A stretch of DNA of 64,000 bases from NCBI GenBank assembly GCA_916613615.1, contig OU744732.1, forward strand, positions 32,263,950-32,327,949, written 5' to 3'. The DNA is from Steromphala cineraria (Eukaryota > Mollusca > Gastropoda > Trochida > Trochidae). Below, piece by piece: positions 35,401 through 43,103 of the stretch. The notes under the pieces are model-generated. The model did no database searches. It was given only the letters and a program-made list of their open reading frames with translations, and was not told where the DNA came from. The number at the start of each line of letters is the position of its first letter. Position 1 is the stretch's first letter. The position numbers and the translations under genes are program-made.

Positions 35401-38400
35401 TATATTCTACTCCAAATACAGCATAGATTACAACTACATTACTACTACTTATAATAATACTACTATTTCTACTAACAATAATTCTACTATTATGATTACA
35501 AATACCTAGATTACACTTCTTTACTACATCTACTTTTAATAAAAGTACTAAGTTTTTCTACCATTTATTATTGGTCTACTATGCTAAAGCAACTTTGTAT
35601 AAACCTATATCACTTTTCCTTCACACATCACTACAAATGCAACTACGACAGATTGAGTACTAACACTTCATACGATAACTAAGGGCTTACTCTTTTTTTT
35701 TCAAAGGTTAGAAGGGAAAACTCCAGTGTGACTAAATCCAAACAGTCAAACCAATTATTGAATCATTGCGCGGGCGTATTTAAAGTTTTGATAACTGGAG
35801 CACGGTGGTGTAGTCGTTAGTGGTTAGCGTGCTGGCCTGTCACGCCGAAGGCCCGGGTTCGAGTCCCGGTTGAGACACCAAAAATGTGTAACCTGGGCTT
35901 AACACTGTGTTGTGTCCTTGGGCAAGGCACTTCATCCACACTGCACTCAGTTCACCCAGCTATATAAATGGGTACCTGCACATGGGGAAAGTACGGACCT
36001 ATATGGTCGCGCGAGGCGCTTAGTAGCTTGACTCGTACAATTCCTTCAGGGTAATAATATACATTGTACAGCCATTGTATCGCCGTTGAGCAGTCCTGGA
36101 CTGGATACTAGGCGTAAAAATTAGAAATATTATTATTATTATTTAATGTACATACACATATGATATTATTCAAAAGGTATTTACCTATCCAGTCTGTTGA
36201 CCATCACCGGTATGTTCTCGCTGTCGGTGCAGTTCATGTAGCTGTAACACAGAGAAATAATCTTCAATATGTGAAACCGATTATATGATTGCGCTGAGCG
36301 AAAAATCAAAGAAAAAGCGCGAATTATTCACAACAAAGCCACAAAATCGAAGAGAAATAATTACATTGTGAACAGATCAAACCAATATAATGAAAACCTT
36401 TTCCCTGATTCAGCATTTTGCAACTTACAGTTTCTCTATTTCGAGGTTTAGTATTTTCGAATTTTCGATTTGTTTTCACGATTTTGAAAATTTGTTTTGC
36501 ATGCATGAAAATACTCCCTCTTGACTTTTAATGTCCATCACGATAGAAGAATTGCTTGTCGAATTTGACGGTGTTAGTTTAATCTAAGAGTGCTGGTTAT
36601 TATTCCGAAACGGACAAAATAATGTAATGAATGTGATTGTTTTTGACTATATCAATCGACAACCATGCATAGAAGTTTCCAAAACGAGTGGCAAATATGA
36701 TGAATATTTAAAAAAAATTCAAACTGAAAAGTAAAAAGATATTTTGTTTTAACGATGAATATTTTCAAATTGGATCTGGCAACAAGCCCTGTTTAAAACA
36801 TTGAGTTCCTATTTTGAATCAACCTAAATTTAGAACATCGAGTTCCTATTTTTAATCAACCTAAATTTGTATAGACATTCCCAGTCTTTAATTAAGCCTT
36901 ACTGTAGAAAACATATTGATCTAAATTGATATAAATAGGGTATTCAATATTAATTAACAATGTAAACGACGTTTTGTCATTAGTAAACGTCATGAAATTA
37001 TTTTTTTTAAATCTGCTTATCTATAGCAAAGAACGAAGCAGAATTTACCTCTGTTTGATATTCATGTGACAGTCCTTTAGATTCATCAGTTCCTCGCCGA
37101 ATCTGTTGAACACTACCAACTCAAGCTGTCAAGCAAAAACAAAAGTTTTTGTTTCAATACCACATCCAATATCTTTCCAATTCAAAACTCATCCTCAACT
37201 CGATGATTGCCATAAGGTGTTAAGTCAGATTTATGGTTAATGTAGGAATTTGATATAGATGTTTCACTATCATCCGGGTCTTGCGGATTTGGTCATCCGT
37301 ATATTTTTCCATGTTGAACGCTTATTATAAGGAGGTTATGCAATAGAGCCACACTCACAACCCACACTCTCCAAAGTGTATCGCTCAATACGCCTCCTGT
37401 TTGAATTGTGGGTCTCTGAGGAGAAGCATAGCTGAGCCGAGGATCCACGATTCAAACAGGAGGTGTATTGAATGGTGCATCGAGGGAAGTGTGAGTATAT
37501 CTGACTTATTCTCCAGTCCGGTTGAGTTATATATGACGAAAAAGAGGTATCAACCATTCTCTATGTATGAATGTCTTGACCTAACTAGATCAAAGAATAT
37601 TTACTATACTATTCCAAATATGTTTTTAAAAACATATACCGACTTCTTTACATTAAAATTTAGTACAAACTTGACATTACACAACAAAAAGTATCGCTTC
37701 TTGTATCAATCCTCAGTAGCTCAGTTGATAAAGGCGGTATACCGCAACATAAAGACCCTGCGTTCGAGTCCCACTTTGGTCGTTAATATTTCTCGAAAGA
37801 GTAAAATTCTCAATTTTACAACTCCGTTGATTTGTTCTCACATGACTTAAAGAGGGTGTGCAAAAAGTAGATATATTAGAAAAGTTTTAGAAGAGGTGTA
37901 TATAGGTCAATACACCTAAAGTTAGAACAAAGAAAACCATAGCAACAAGACCGGAAGTGGGGTATAAACGCGGGAAATCCAGAAATACAATCAGGATATA
38001 GGGAAGAATTTAGCTTTAAGTTATTATAAATGCCCCGTTCCCACTACGGCATCATCACGAAAGGGATTTCGTACCATCGTGAACATCCGTCGACACTTCG
38101 TAAGTAACTCTTTAAATTCGTACACGATTCCTTGTTGGTTCTGCAGAAGTTTTGCCCTAATTCGTAGCAATCGTGGTATCTTATTGTAATAACAATTCAC
38201 GAATCTTCAAGGAGTGCCAGTGTCGTAGATGTTTCGTAAACTGTATGCAAATAATTTCTTACCAATCATCGCGAATTCAAGATGAAACAAGTATACGGAT
38301 TGATCAACGTCAACTTCCGTAAACTATTCGTATATAGTTCATCGAGATCCGTAATAGCTTCCTAACTTTATTTGATTTAATTCTTATAATTCGCATATAA

Positions 38401-41075
38401 TTCGTACATGTTGCGTAGAATTTAAGAATCAAATGAAACGATTTTTTAAAACGTTGTTCCCGAAATGTTAACCAACATTCACGAATTTAGACAGTCTCCT
38501 ACCCGTAATGATTCGGAATGGTTCGGGTCGAAGTTGAAACGGACGTAAGAGCGAGTCGTACCTTCACTTCTCCATAAGCTGTCAGGTTGTCGACACGCGG
38601 GCTGCGGAAGTTACCCTTGATGGTGTGGTTGAGGAACCCTTCTTGCTCGTCCAATATGCACTGGTTGACCCCCCAGAGCTCTTCAGGCTTACCCGTTAGC
38701 AGGTCGAAGGGGTCATAACGCCCTCCTGCACGTGCAAGCACGAGCAATCCGGATTCACCTGAGTTAAAAACAAAGTCCCGTCTCAAAAATGATTTATGTT
38801 AACATTAGAAGGATTGTGTGACGTCACCTTATGGCTCTTACTGTATCGTGGCTTGTTAATAAATTGGAAAATCAGGTTTGAACATGTTTTTGTTAATTGC
38901 ACTTAGTGTTCTTCAAACAGTGACAAGTCAAATGGCCTTTACAATCGTCGTTTATCTTTAACATTTAAGTATTTGCCATTAAGCATTTGCAATGAATTAA
39001 ACTTCAGTGGTAAACGTAGCACCATTGGGAAATAAAATAGCTCTGTTTCACTTGTCATCGGTGTCCCTTTACGTATAGACATAACGCAATATACACCTAA
39101 ACTATTTGACGTTCATGGCGTCACTTAAAGAAGCGTTGACGATGGTCTAAAGTAAACGGATACATAAGTCTTCATATGGTAGAAATACAACTGCTTTTGC
39201 TGTTTTTGGCTTGTCCAATATTTTCACATCTTGAGAGGATTGTGAAAATGAACTGTCAATAAAAAAATAAAAACGATGGCGATTCTTCAAAAGTTGGTAT
39301 CCGAGGAAAGTTTTCAAGTTTGTTTCGTGGTCTGACTTTTGATGGTTTGTAGGTAATCGCTCTACAGTGGTGATGATAGTGATTAATTCTGAGAATTTGT
39401 TTGACATTTGTGTCACGATTTTCACCTTTTTGCATTTTTTCTTCACAAGTCAAAATACACAAATAGAGAGATAATGTGCTCTTAAAGTGATAACTAACTT
39501 TTGGCGATGAGTTTAGATAGAGAAATTGAGAAAGTTGTAGAATCATGTGTACAATCTCCTTGGTCAAATAATGGTCATAGGACCTATGCCTGGATACCAT
39601 TTTTCGTGTTGTTCTCCAGAAATATGTCTTTGACAGATTTTTTTGGTATACATAATACTTGTTTGACAATGGTAGCTCAAGCTGCATCCCAAAAGTTTGG
39701 TAAACTTACTTACGTCGTCTGCATTACTTAAACTGTACTGACAAAAAGTCAATCTTTGACCATATGTAACATAGTAAACTTTAAATTTACGTTGTATCGT
39801 TCGTACAAGTTTAAAGTTTTTAAACTTGCAAGATGAAAACGAGAGAAGGGGTCAGATTTTTACAATTAGCTTTTGATTTGCAATATCGATCGACCGACTT
39901 CGTAGAAATATTCAACATGAACACATTAATGGTATCAAACAAACTACGTTATTATCGAGAAATAAAAAATGATAAAAAGAAACTGGGGAATTATTAAAAC
40001 TGGTCCCCCCGACGAATTATCTAAACTTTAACGGTAAACTGTGAAGTACATAATTAGATTACTTAGTTATTCATTGACTAGATACCTATATGGTGAAAAC
40101 ACATTATCAACATCATTCTTTTTGTCGCACTACGATACTCCAAAAAAACATCTCAAATGGTTGATAATTGTGCTTTAATTTCCTCAAATAGGTGAACAAA
40201 TTTAAGAAAACAGTAGCTTGTACTGGGGACTGTCTTTCCATGCATTATGTGGGTCACTAGTCATGCCAATAAGGTTTATCTGAATCTTTGTATCAATTCT
40301 AAAGGCTCGAAGGCCTACATAGTTAAAACAATTGGCACTGTGAAAACTAAAAAATTCACTAAAGGTAAACATTCGAAGAATTTTGACTCTAGCAAATCAT
40401 TTAAAGGAAATAAATATTTGAATTATCGCTTGACATTTAAACTGTTGCCATGGATACGTATTAATAATTTGGCGAAAAGACATTATGCTCAAGGCGGTAG
40501 GATAGTATTACACACGGTGTTTAGCGACACTAAGTGTGATGAATAGATTTGGATGTCTCTTTCGTTTCAAGTGAAATATTTGTTATAAATATAAATACAA
40601 ATATTGATAAAAACAAATTGATTATATAATAATGTGTAATTGTTTACCTGCTTACTCCTTTAAACCAATGCATTGAATATCTTTTACTCACAGACAATTA
40701 AAACCGTAAAGATTGAATTAAGATTATCGATACGGGTATTTCGGTTATGTGTACATCTATCTAAGTAGATAAAATAATATAAAACCATTTATTAAATAAT
40801 CAACATTCCATTAAAGATCGCATTTATTCATTTTGTTCAAATTTATATTTCGTGTTAACTGTATGTGGGTTTTGAATAAAAAGATATATCAAAACGAAGA
40901 CAAACCTTTTCATCTCCGTATCTTTAATAAATTTGAGATGTCTCGTACGGTTTTCACTTTCAAACCTTGTTAACAAAAGATAATGATTCATGTTTGACTA
41001 ATACTTCTTACCGTTTGCTAATTTGAAGAATCCAAACAAAGAGAATGAAATACTGAACACCAAAAGTTGACACAT
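11992..41075 (-). CDS. Gene A: WSC-domain type I membrane protein (14 exons, 658 aa)
   Basis: Exons (minus strand, 5' to 3'): 41075-41012, 38758-38562, 37125-37049, 36241-36185, 34826-34687, 33838-33717, 32710-32548, 30129-30041, 21230-21072, 20543-20360, 17095-16911, 15481-15358, 14257-14100, 12249-11992. All junctions have GT/AG and the phases join without a stop, giving 1977 nt. Layout: signal peptide 1-20; unrecognised ectodomain about 22-178 with NxT sequons; WSC domain 179-270 with eight cysteines; unrecognised region 274-403 with paired cysteines; Ser/Thr/Asp-rich stalk about 404-550; CTCVC at 558-562; membrane helix about 612-633; basic tail of about 23 residues. WSC domains bind glycans in several families (fungal Wsc sensors, Kremen, polycystin-1), so a cell-surface carbohydrate-binding or sensing role is likely but inferred. 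The C-terminal SAPDxR-then-helix module recalls one I associate with many bivalve surface receptors. Intron 8 carries the 61-bp array. Confidence 0.85.
12280..12526. mobile_element. Long-TIR foldback MITE, family L, copy 1
   Basis: The two ends are inverted repeats of about 50 bp: the left begins CAGTCTAAGTAAACCTAGCC and the right is its diverged complement. Its middle shares GAGGGTCATAGGTCGC with the copy at 52493-52752. It sits in intron 13 of gene A, about 30 bp from the exon 14 acceptor. Confidence 0.8.
12527..14099. other. Intron 13 of gene A, repeat-rich
   Basis: Holds a CATCCTCGATAACCC word at about 12635 shared with the element at 18304-18789. It also holds an element-like region (about 13028-13975) whose ends are inverted GGAGACCGGG blocks, with internal GAACATGCCCCG words repeated at about 13217 and 13936. 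No coding sequence was recognised; the 61-codon ORF at 13555-13740 lies inside this region. Confidence 0.5.
14100..14257 (-). CDS. Gene A exon 13: stalk end and CxCxC motif
   Basis: Codes residues 521-573. A Ser/Thr run is followed by IPAVRQACTCVCKQKP, with three closely spaced cysteines (558, 560 and 562) just outside the membrane, and ends at an NQT sequon. Donor GTAAGC, phase 0. Confidence 0.88.
14966..14999. repeat. Poly-G tract
   Basis: About 24 consecutive G after a GTGTGTGTGG stretch, then AGGGGG. It lies in intron 12 of gene A. Its length is likely to vary and is prone to sequencing error. Confidence 0.95.
15358..15481 (-). CDS. Gene A exon 12: stalk continued
   Basis: Codes residues 480-520: FGATAVDSASLDAMTTNGFS, then a Thr/Gly-rich stretch with an NST sequon. 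Acceptor ATTCGCAG, donor GTAATA, exit phase 1. Confidence 0.82.
16600..16806. repeat. GC-rich ACGCATC repeat with inverted ends
   Basis: Repeated 7-mer ACGCATC/ACGCATT words (about 16672-16718) sit between inverted outer blocks: CCCATGTGTACGTA at the left and TACGGACACATGGAATG at the right. This suggests a small foldback element. It is in intron 11 of gene A. Confidence 0.65.
16911..17095 (-). CDS. Gene A exon 11: Ser/Thr/Asp-rich stalk
   Basis: Codes residues 418-479, nearly all Ser, Thr, Asp, Glu, Asn and Pro, ending DTNDSSEDEE. This is the composition of an extended, probably O-glycosylated mucin-like stalk. Entry phase 1, exit phase 0. A small hairpin (about 16840-16882) follows its donor. 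Confidence 0.88.
17911..18250 (-). mobile_element. TTAA-type MITE, copy 5
   Basis: 340-bp reverse-oriented copy with TTAA at both ends (17911-17914 and 18247-18250), the subterminal GGGGGAATATAAGGTGATGT block and an internal deletion of the TTCACACA segment. It is in intron 10 of gene A. Confidence 0.85.
18304..18789. mobile_element. Foldback DNA element with ~100-bp inverted ends
   Basis: The left arm starts TCATCCTCGATAACCCAGCG and continues through CTACACTACAAGCCCTGG. The right arm (about 18694-18789) is its inverted copy, with few mismatches. The interior holds no ORF of note. It is in intron 10 of gene A. Confidence 0.85.
20056..20080 (+). mobile_element. Solo end of the TTAA-type MITE
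   Basis: TTAAAGGGGCAGTAGCACG occurs here without the rest of the element. It is either a truncated copy or a terminus left after deletion. Confidence 0.6.
20360..20543 (-). CDS. Gene A exon 10: ectodomain end and (Ala/Thr-Asp-Thr) repeat
   Basis: Codes residues 357-417. The first part reads SEPWHLGFHTSGCVILEPLP and then HNCTYHMATFKFYGY (NCT sequon). The exon closes with five in-frame 9-nt units coding Ala/Thr-Asp-Thr, a coding minisatellite that starts the acidic Thr-rich stalk. Exit phase 1. Confidence 0.85.
20661..20928. repeat. Near-perfect 268-bp palindrome
   Basis: Two arms of about 125 bp facing each other around a short AT-rich loop near 20795. The left arm begins CATCCTGTCTCCGGGTACGA and the right arm ends in its complement. 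Only a few mismatches or indels separate the arms. It lies in the 528-bp intron 9 of gene A, between exons 9 and 10, so a transcript of that intron would form a long hairpin. Confidence 0.93.
21072..21230 (-). CDS. Gene A exon 9
   Basis: Codes residues 304-356, with KLKSVVKEVRVDEEEECKLT, an NVS sequon and two cysteines (EECKL and RECAG). Of two possible donors, GTACGT at 21071-21070 is chosen because it leaves phase 0, the only phase in which exon 10 joins exon 11 without a stop. The alternative GTAATT would put exon 10 in a frame that breaks at exon 11. Confidence 0.82.
21295..26605. repeat. 61-bp tandem satellite array, about 87 copies
   Basis: Head-to-tail units 61 bp long, each holding ACAATCATTGGTCTCTGACA and then CATACATTCTCTTTACC. 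Spacing between marker variants is an exact multiple of 61 over several kilobases (for example 244, 549, 1037, 305 and 671), so indels are rare. The first three units and the last one are diverged. Variants at fixed positions (GCTCC, GGCCC or TCTCC; CTCAAACC or CACAAACC) form higher-order blocks. The array fills most of the first half of intron 8 of gene A. Confidence 0.98.
26912..27924 (+). mobile_element. Compound DNA element, family T, copy 1
   Basis: Starts CTCTGTAGCTCATCAGGCTT and ends GGCCAGATGAGCTA, so TAGCTCATC-type termini are inverted. Inside are several diverged subunits of about 150 bp with GTGGCCCTTATTAGGGGTCA-like and CTAGGCCTTATGCTTCTGGA-like words. A GACGGACGCCGGACACC block lies near the right end. 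It is interrupted by a second element at 27208-27406. No transposase ORF; non-autonomous. Confidence 0.8.
27208..27406. mobile_element. 199-bp TIR element with 10-bp target duplication, family C copy 1
   Basis: Ends CAGTCTGATTAAAATCGAC and its inverse, with about 32 bp of inverted repeat. It is flanked by the perfect direct repeat CCTTATGTAG (27198-27207 and 27407-27416). It is inserted inside the family T element. Related copies lie at 50077-50512 and 59722-59857. Confidence 0.9.
29393..29431. repeat. (CAT)n microsatellite
   Basis: Thirteen CAT triplets. This produces His, Ile or Met homopolymers in chance ORFs on both strands. Confidence 0.97.
29499..29735 (-). mobile_element. LINE reverse transcriptase C-terminal remnant
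   Basis: An open 78-codon minus-strand frame reads SPSRSLRSQDKNLLVVPRIR, then a YGNRSFAYAAPVAWNSLPQD block and an FKTLLKTHLF end. This is the well-known C-terminal tail of CR1/L2-type LINE polyproteins ('...RSFAxAAPxLWNSLP...FKxxLKTxLF'). It is 5'-truncated and still open here. It lies in intron 8 of gene A in the same orientation as the gene. Confidence 0.85.
29829..29923 (+). mobile_element. Second LINE C-terminal remnant, opposite strand
   Basis: The plus strand reads FSYAVLSLWNSLPLEFRSTQ, followed by TNSAFRTLRSL and a stop. This is the same kind of RT tail as the preceding feature but from a different, diverged element pointing the other way. Confidence 0.7.
30041..30129 (-). CDS. Gene A exon 8
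   Basis: Codes residues 274-303, including YYDFKNIVKGARRTQQIGLF and an NLT sequon. Entry phase 1, exit phase 0 at a strong GTAAGT donor. It is followed by the 8.8-kb intron that holds the 61-bp array. Confidence 0.85.
30782..31142 (+). mobile_element. TTAA-type MITE, copy 6
   Basis: Starts TTAAAGGGGCAGTAGCACG and ends GCGTGCTTCTGCCACC, with a decayed right flank. The internal GGCGGCCATGTTGTGTGAAC and ATTCATAT words match the family. It is in intron 7 of gene A. Confidence 0.85.
31537..31891 (+). mobile_element. Family T element, copy 2 (left-truncated)
   Basis: Two of the subunits carrying GACCCTCATTAGGGGTCACA and CACTAGTCAAGAAGTCTGTA, then the GACGGGCGCCGGACACC block and GGCCTTACAGGCCAGA. 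The left terminus is missing. It is in intron 7 of gene A. Confidence 0.75.
31923..32361. mobile_element. hAT-like non-autonomous element with 8-bp TSD
   Basis: Begins CATCCTGCTACATCAGCG and ends in the inverted copy; the inverted arms are about 85 bp long. It is flanked by the perfect direct repeat TTGTCTGG (31915-31922 and 32362-32369). An 8-bp target duplication with CA..TG ends fits the hAT superfamily. The interior carries no transposase. Confidence 0.85.
32414..32506. repeat. Small foldback hairpin
   Basis: CAACCTGGTTCCCGGG and its inverted copy CCCGGGAACCAG...GGTTG flank an inner inverted pair GCGTGCGCTA / TAGCGCACGC. It is about 90 bp, GC-rich, and lies in intron 7 of gene A, 40 bp from exon 7. 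Confidence 0.8.
32548..32710 (-). CDS. Gene A exon 7: WSC domain, second half
   Basis: Codes residues 220-273: cysteines 227 and 229 (QCSC), 249 and 253 (ECSELC) and 261 (QTCGG), completing the eight-cysteine pattern ending in CGG. NMNQTCGG matches the usual 'GN..QxCGG' close, and NQT and NAT are sequons. The acceptor lies only about 20 bp from a DNA-element end at about 32733. Confidence 0.92.
32733..33229 (+). mobile_element. Family T element, copy 3
   Basis: Starts GAGCCATTGGCTCTGTAGCT and ends CAGGCCAGATGAGCTA. It carries about two subunits and the GACGGACGCCGGACACC block. It is inserted in intron 6 of gene A, with its end about 20 bp from the splice acceptor of the second WSC exon. Confidence 0.85.
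33717..33838 (-). CDS. Gene A exon 6: WSC domain, first half
   Basis: Codes residues 179-219, starting GYSGCFRTNKKLQ and ending VASFAGIL. This is the opening of a WSC domain, with cysteines 183, 206 and 210 and the 'F/Y-A-G-I/L' strand preceding the CxC of exon 7. Donor GTGAGT, exit phase 0. Confidence 0.92.
33976..33998. repeat. Poly-C tract
   Basis: About 22 consecutive C in intron 5 of gene A. Confidence 0.95.
34687..34826 (-). CDS. Gene A exon 5
   Basis: Codes about residues 132-178. It contains ASAVLVAMFDRRFYFDNEK followed by a basic KHPGKHLRSM stretch. Acceptor TGACTAG, donor GTAATA, exit phase 1 giving the Gly that opens the WSC domain. The long exon-like ORFs overlapping the donor side are read-through. 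Confidence 0.85.
34976..35520. repeat. CTG/CTA trinucleotide microsatellite
   Basis: About 500 bp of interspersed CTG, CTA, ATT, CTT and CCA triplets, densest at 34976-35340 and decaying toward 35520. It gives long poly-Leu ORFs that are artefacts. It is in intron 4 of gene A. Confidence 0.95.
35798..36147 (+). mobile_element. tRNA-Asp-derived SINE, copy 1
   Basis: The head resembles tRNA-Asp(GTC): GGTGTAGTCGTTAGTGGTTA (A box), the anticodon-loop-like CCTGTCACGC, then GGGTTCGAGTCCC (B box). A conserved body follows with TGTGTCCTTGGGCAAGGCAC and CAATTCCTTCAGGGTAATAA, ending in a poly-ATT tail. It is in intron 4 of gene A and shares head, body and tail with the copy at 62256-62590. Confidence 0.88.
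36185..36241 (-). CDS. Gene A exon 4
   Basis: A 57-nt exon coding about residues 113-131 (YMNCTDSENIPVMVNRLD), with an NCT sequon. Acceptor TGTTACAG, donor GTAAAT, phase 2 in and out. It lies about 40 bp from the poly-ATT tail of a SINE in intron 4. Confidence 0.83.
   Translation of the reverse strand, partial: LHELHRQREHTGDGQQTG
37049..37125 (-). CDS. Gene A exon 3
   Basis: Codes residues 88-112, including VVFNRFGEELMNLKDCHMN. Entry phase 0 after a TTGACAG acceptor, exit phase 2 at a GTAAAT donor. The cysteine may pair with the one in exon 4. Confidence 0.85.
37388..37472. repeat. Foldback hairpin, about 34-bp arms
   Basis: Arms built on AATACGCCTCCTGTTTGAAT and its inverse surround a loop of about 15 bp; weaker pairing extends outward. 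It is in intron 2 of gene A. Confidence 0.75.
37712..37785 (+). repeat. tRNA-like sequence, probable pseudo-tRNA or SINE head
   Basis: TAGCTCAGTTGATAAAGG resembles a tRNA A box/D arm and GCGTTCGAGTCCC a B box, at normal spacing. The acceptor and T stems do not pair well, and no second copy is seen here. I do not call it a functional tRNA. Confidence 0.5.
38562..38758 (-). CDS. Gene A exon 2: N-terminal ectodomain
   Basis: Codes residues 22-87, with a GGRYDPFDLLTGKPEELWG segment, one cysteine (NQCIL) and the N-glycosylation sequons NHT and NLT. Acceptor TTAACTCAG, donor GTACGA, exit phase 0. The domain is not recognised. Confidence 0.88.
38759..41011. other. Intron 1 of gene A
   Basis: 2.25 kb. 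Overlapping ORFs of 62-143 codons at 39147-39752 (both strands) and a 99-codon ORF at 40247-40546 carry no recognised domain. No repeat family from elsewhere in the window was seen here. Confidence 0.5.
41012..41075 (-). CDS. Gene A exon 1: start codon and signal peptide
   Basis: ATG at 41075 opens a reading frame beginning MCQLLVFSISFSLFGFF, a typical hydrophobic signal sequence, with a likely cleavage near LANG. The exon ends in a GTAAGA donor in phase 1, which joins exon 2 to give Gly-22. The start is chosen because it places the hydrophobic stretch at the N terminus; no other in-frame ATG is closer to it. Confidence 0.8.
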
Positions 41076-42028
41076 GATGGTAAAGCTGCGAGCCACAATT
41101 ACCCCCAAATCCAAGAGAATCTCCCAAGAGCCATTTTGCAGGAACCAAGATGGCGGAATGACGAGAGAGAATTTTGTAAACGTTGGTAGTTCATTTTCGA
41201 TATGAATATTTCATGACTTGGTTTAGGTTTCATCTTGAAATGTCAAAATGCCAGTAAGAACCTTCGCCCTTGATGATATATATTATAATTAATGCAATCA
41301 CTATATACATGTAGAATAAGTAAGTTTAACTTTTACTCGTTCTTTTAATTACGGAATGGGATATGTAGAAAGTAATTCAGGAGGAAATGTGAAATTGCGA
41401 ATACTACTTAGCGTGAATTGTTTACAAGAGTTAGAGCAAGAGTAACACACAAATTGCAAAAAATTAATGCTATTACACACTTTCGATTGAAAAAAATCCT
41501 GAGATCCAATTTTTTCCCTTTGCAGGCATACACATTTACATCAAACCTTCGTTCTTTTCAATGCCAAACTTACGTCAAGAACACTACTTTTATGACGAAA
41601 AAGACAACCAAAAAAACACTTTGAAAATAATTTATACGTGCAAATGTCTACGTAAATGAAAAGTGATATTTTTTGTCTGGGTTTCATCAATAGAACAAAA
41701 ATTTGAAAAACCCACGTTGGCTTAAATTTTTTTATATCGATGTATATCATGTATAAGTATGTACAGTCAGGTACAATGTGAAAGATGAAATGTACAACTC
41801 TGGATTCTTACCTAAGAAATGACTAGCATAACAACTGCCAGCAAAGAATGCGTAATATATGAAAAATGAAAAAAGTATTTCACATGAAATGCACTATTGA
41901 AAAATGTGATACACACGAATCACATCTTTTGAAGAATGTTTTAAAAATGAAATATGACTAGTTAAGAATTTTTAACAAATAAGACCTCTTGCATGTGTTA
42001 CACACGAAGTAAACCTTTTGAAAAAAAT
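41076..42028. other. Region upstream of gene A start
   Basis: The first 100 bp or so beyond the ATG are probably 5' UTR or promoter. I see no convincing TATA box and cannot place the transcription start. The rest is AT-rich with no recognised gene; the 68- and 69-codon ORFs at 41418-41750 overlap on opposite strands and look like chance. Confidence 0.4.
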
Positions 42029-42895
42029 AGAGCCATTGGCTCTGTAGCTCATCAGGCTTCATCATCAACTATGATTTGTGGCCAATGTGATTCCCCCTTT
42101 GTAGAGGCCACAGGGTCACCTATCATAAAATTAAGTTTATAGCAGTGTATAAAATAGATTGGAAATCTAGCCTGTCCTGAAAATTCATTGGTCAATTCCT
42201 TTGGGAAATTTAAGAAAAAATTGAAAAGTTACCAGTCCTGACCAAAAAGTTACCAGTCCTGACCAAAAAGTAACCAGTCCTGACAAAAAGTAGCCAGTTC
42301 AAGGACTGGCTGCAGGCAATATTTTAAACACTGTATATATGCGACAAGTTTCTGTTTTCTAGGCCTTATACTTCAGAAGGAGATGAAAATAGATTTGAAG
42401 GACGTTCCTGTTGCCTTTATTATTATTATAAAGCTACAATTTATAATCATCACTAGCCAAGGAGTCTGTACACAAAGTTTCACCTTTCTAGGCCTTATGG
42501 TTCTGGAGAAGAAGATGAAAATAGGTTTTAGGGCGTGGCATATGTGGCCCTCATTAGGGGTCACAGGGCCACCAAAGCTACAATTTATAATCTTCACTAG
42601 TCAAGGAGTCTATACACAAAGTTTCAGCTTTCTAGGCCTCATGGTTCTGGAGAAGAAGATGAAAATAGGTTCTTAGAGCGTGGCCCCTGTGGCCCTTATT
42701 AGGGGTCACAGGGAGCCCAAAGCTACAATTTATAATCCTCACTAGCCAAGGAGTCTGTACACAAAGCTTTCTAGGCCTTATGGTTCTGGAGAAGAAGTCG
42801 AAATTCCACAAAGTTTAGGATGGACAGACGGACGGACGCCGGACACCATGCCATGCCATAAGCCCATCGGGCCTTACAGGCCAGATGAGCTAAAA
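42029..42895 (+). mobile_element. Family T element, copy 4
   Basis: Starts GAGCCATTGGCTCTGTAGCT and ends CAGGCCAGATGAGCTA. It has three subunits carrying CTAGGCCTTATGGTTCTGGA words and then the GACGGACGCCGGACACC block. It is interrupted near its left end by the element at 42143-42333. Confidence 0.88.
42143..42333. mobile_element. Nested CAGTGT-ended element with 21-bp tandem repeat
   Basis: Ends CAGTGTATAAAATA and the inverse of CAGTGTTTAAAATA, similar to hAT termini. The interior carries about four copies of a 21-bp unit with ACCAGTCCTGACCAAAAAG. The flanking target repeat is not clean. Confidence 0.65.
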
Positions 42896-43103
42896 ATTAC
42901 ACATGAAATAAACCAATAACATTTTTACGACTGTGTCACTTGAAATACACTTTCGAAGAATTTATTACGCACATTATGAATAATGTGTAACACATGAATG
43001 TTTGAAGAATGTCTAGCATTAGCAGTACACTCTTGAAGAATGTGTTTTAACACTAAACACACATTTGACATTTGAACATTATGTTACAATTGAAATATAC
43101 CAT

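Noticed and set aside
35800..35880. Functional tRNA-Asp gene
   Set aside because: Head of a SINE: the same long body and tail follow in two copies, and stems are imperfect.
37712..37785. Functional tRNA gene
   Set aside because: A- and B-box words are present but the acceptor and T stems do not pair properly.
39147..39752. Overlapping ORFs of 62-143 codons in intron 1 of gene A
   Set aside because: Present on both strands with no recognisable motif or splice context; treated as chance.
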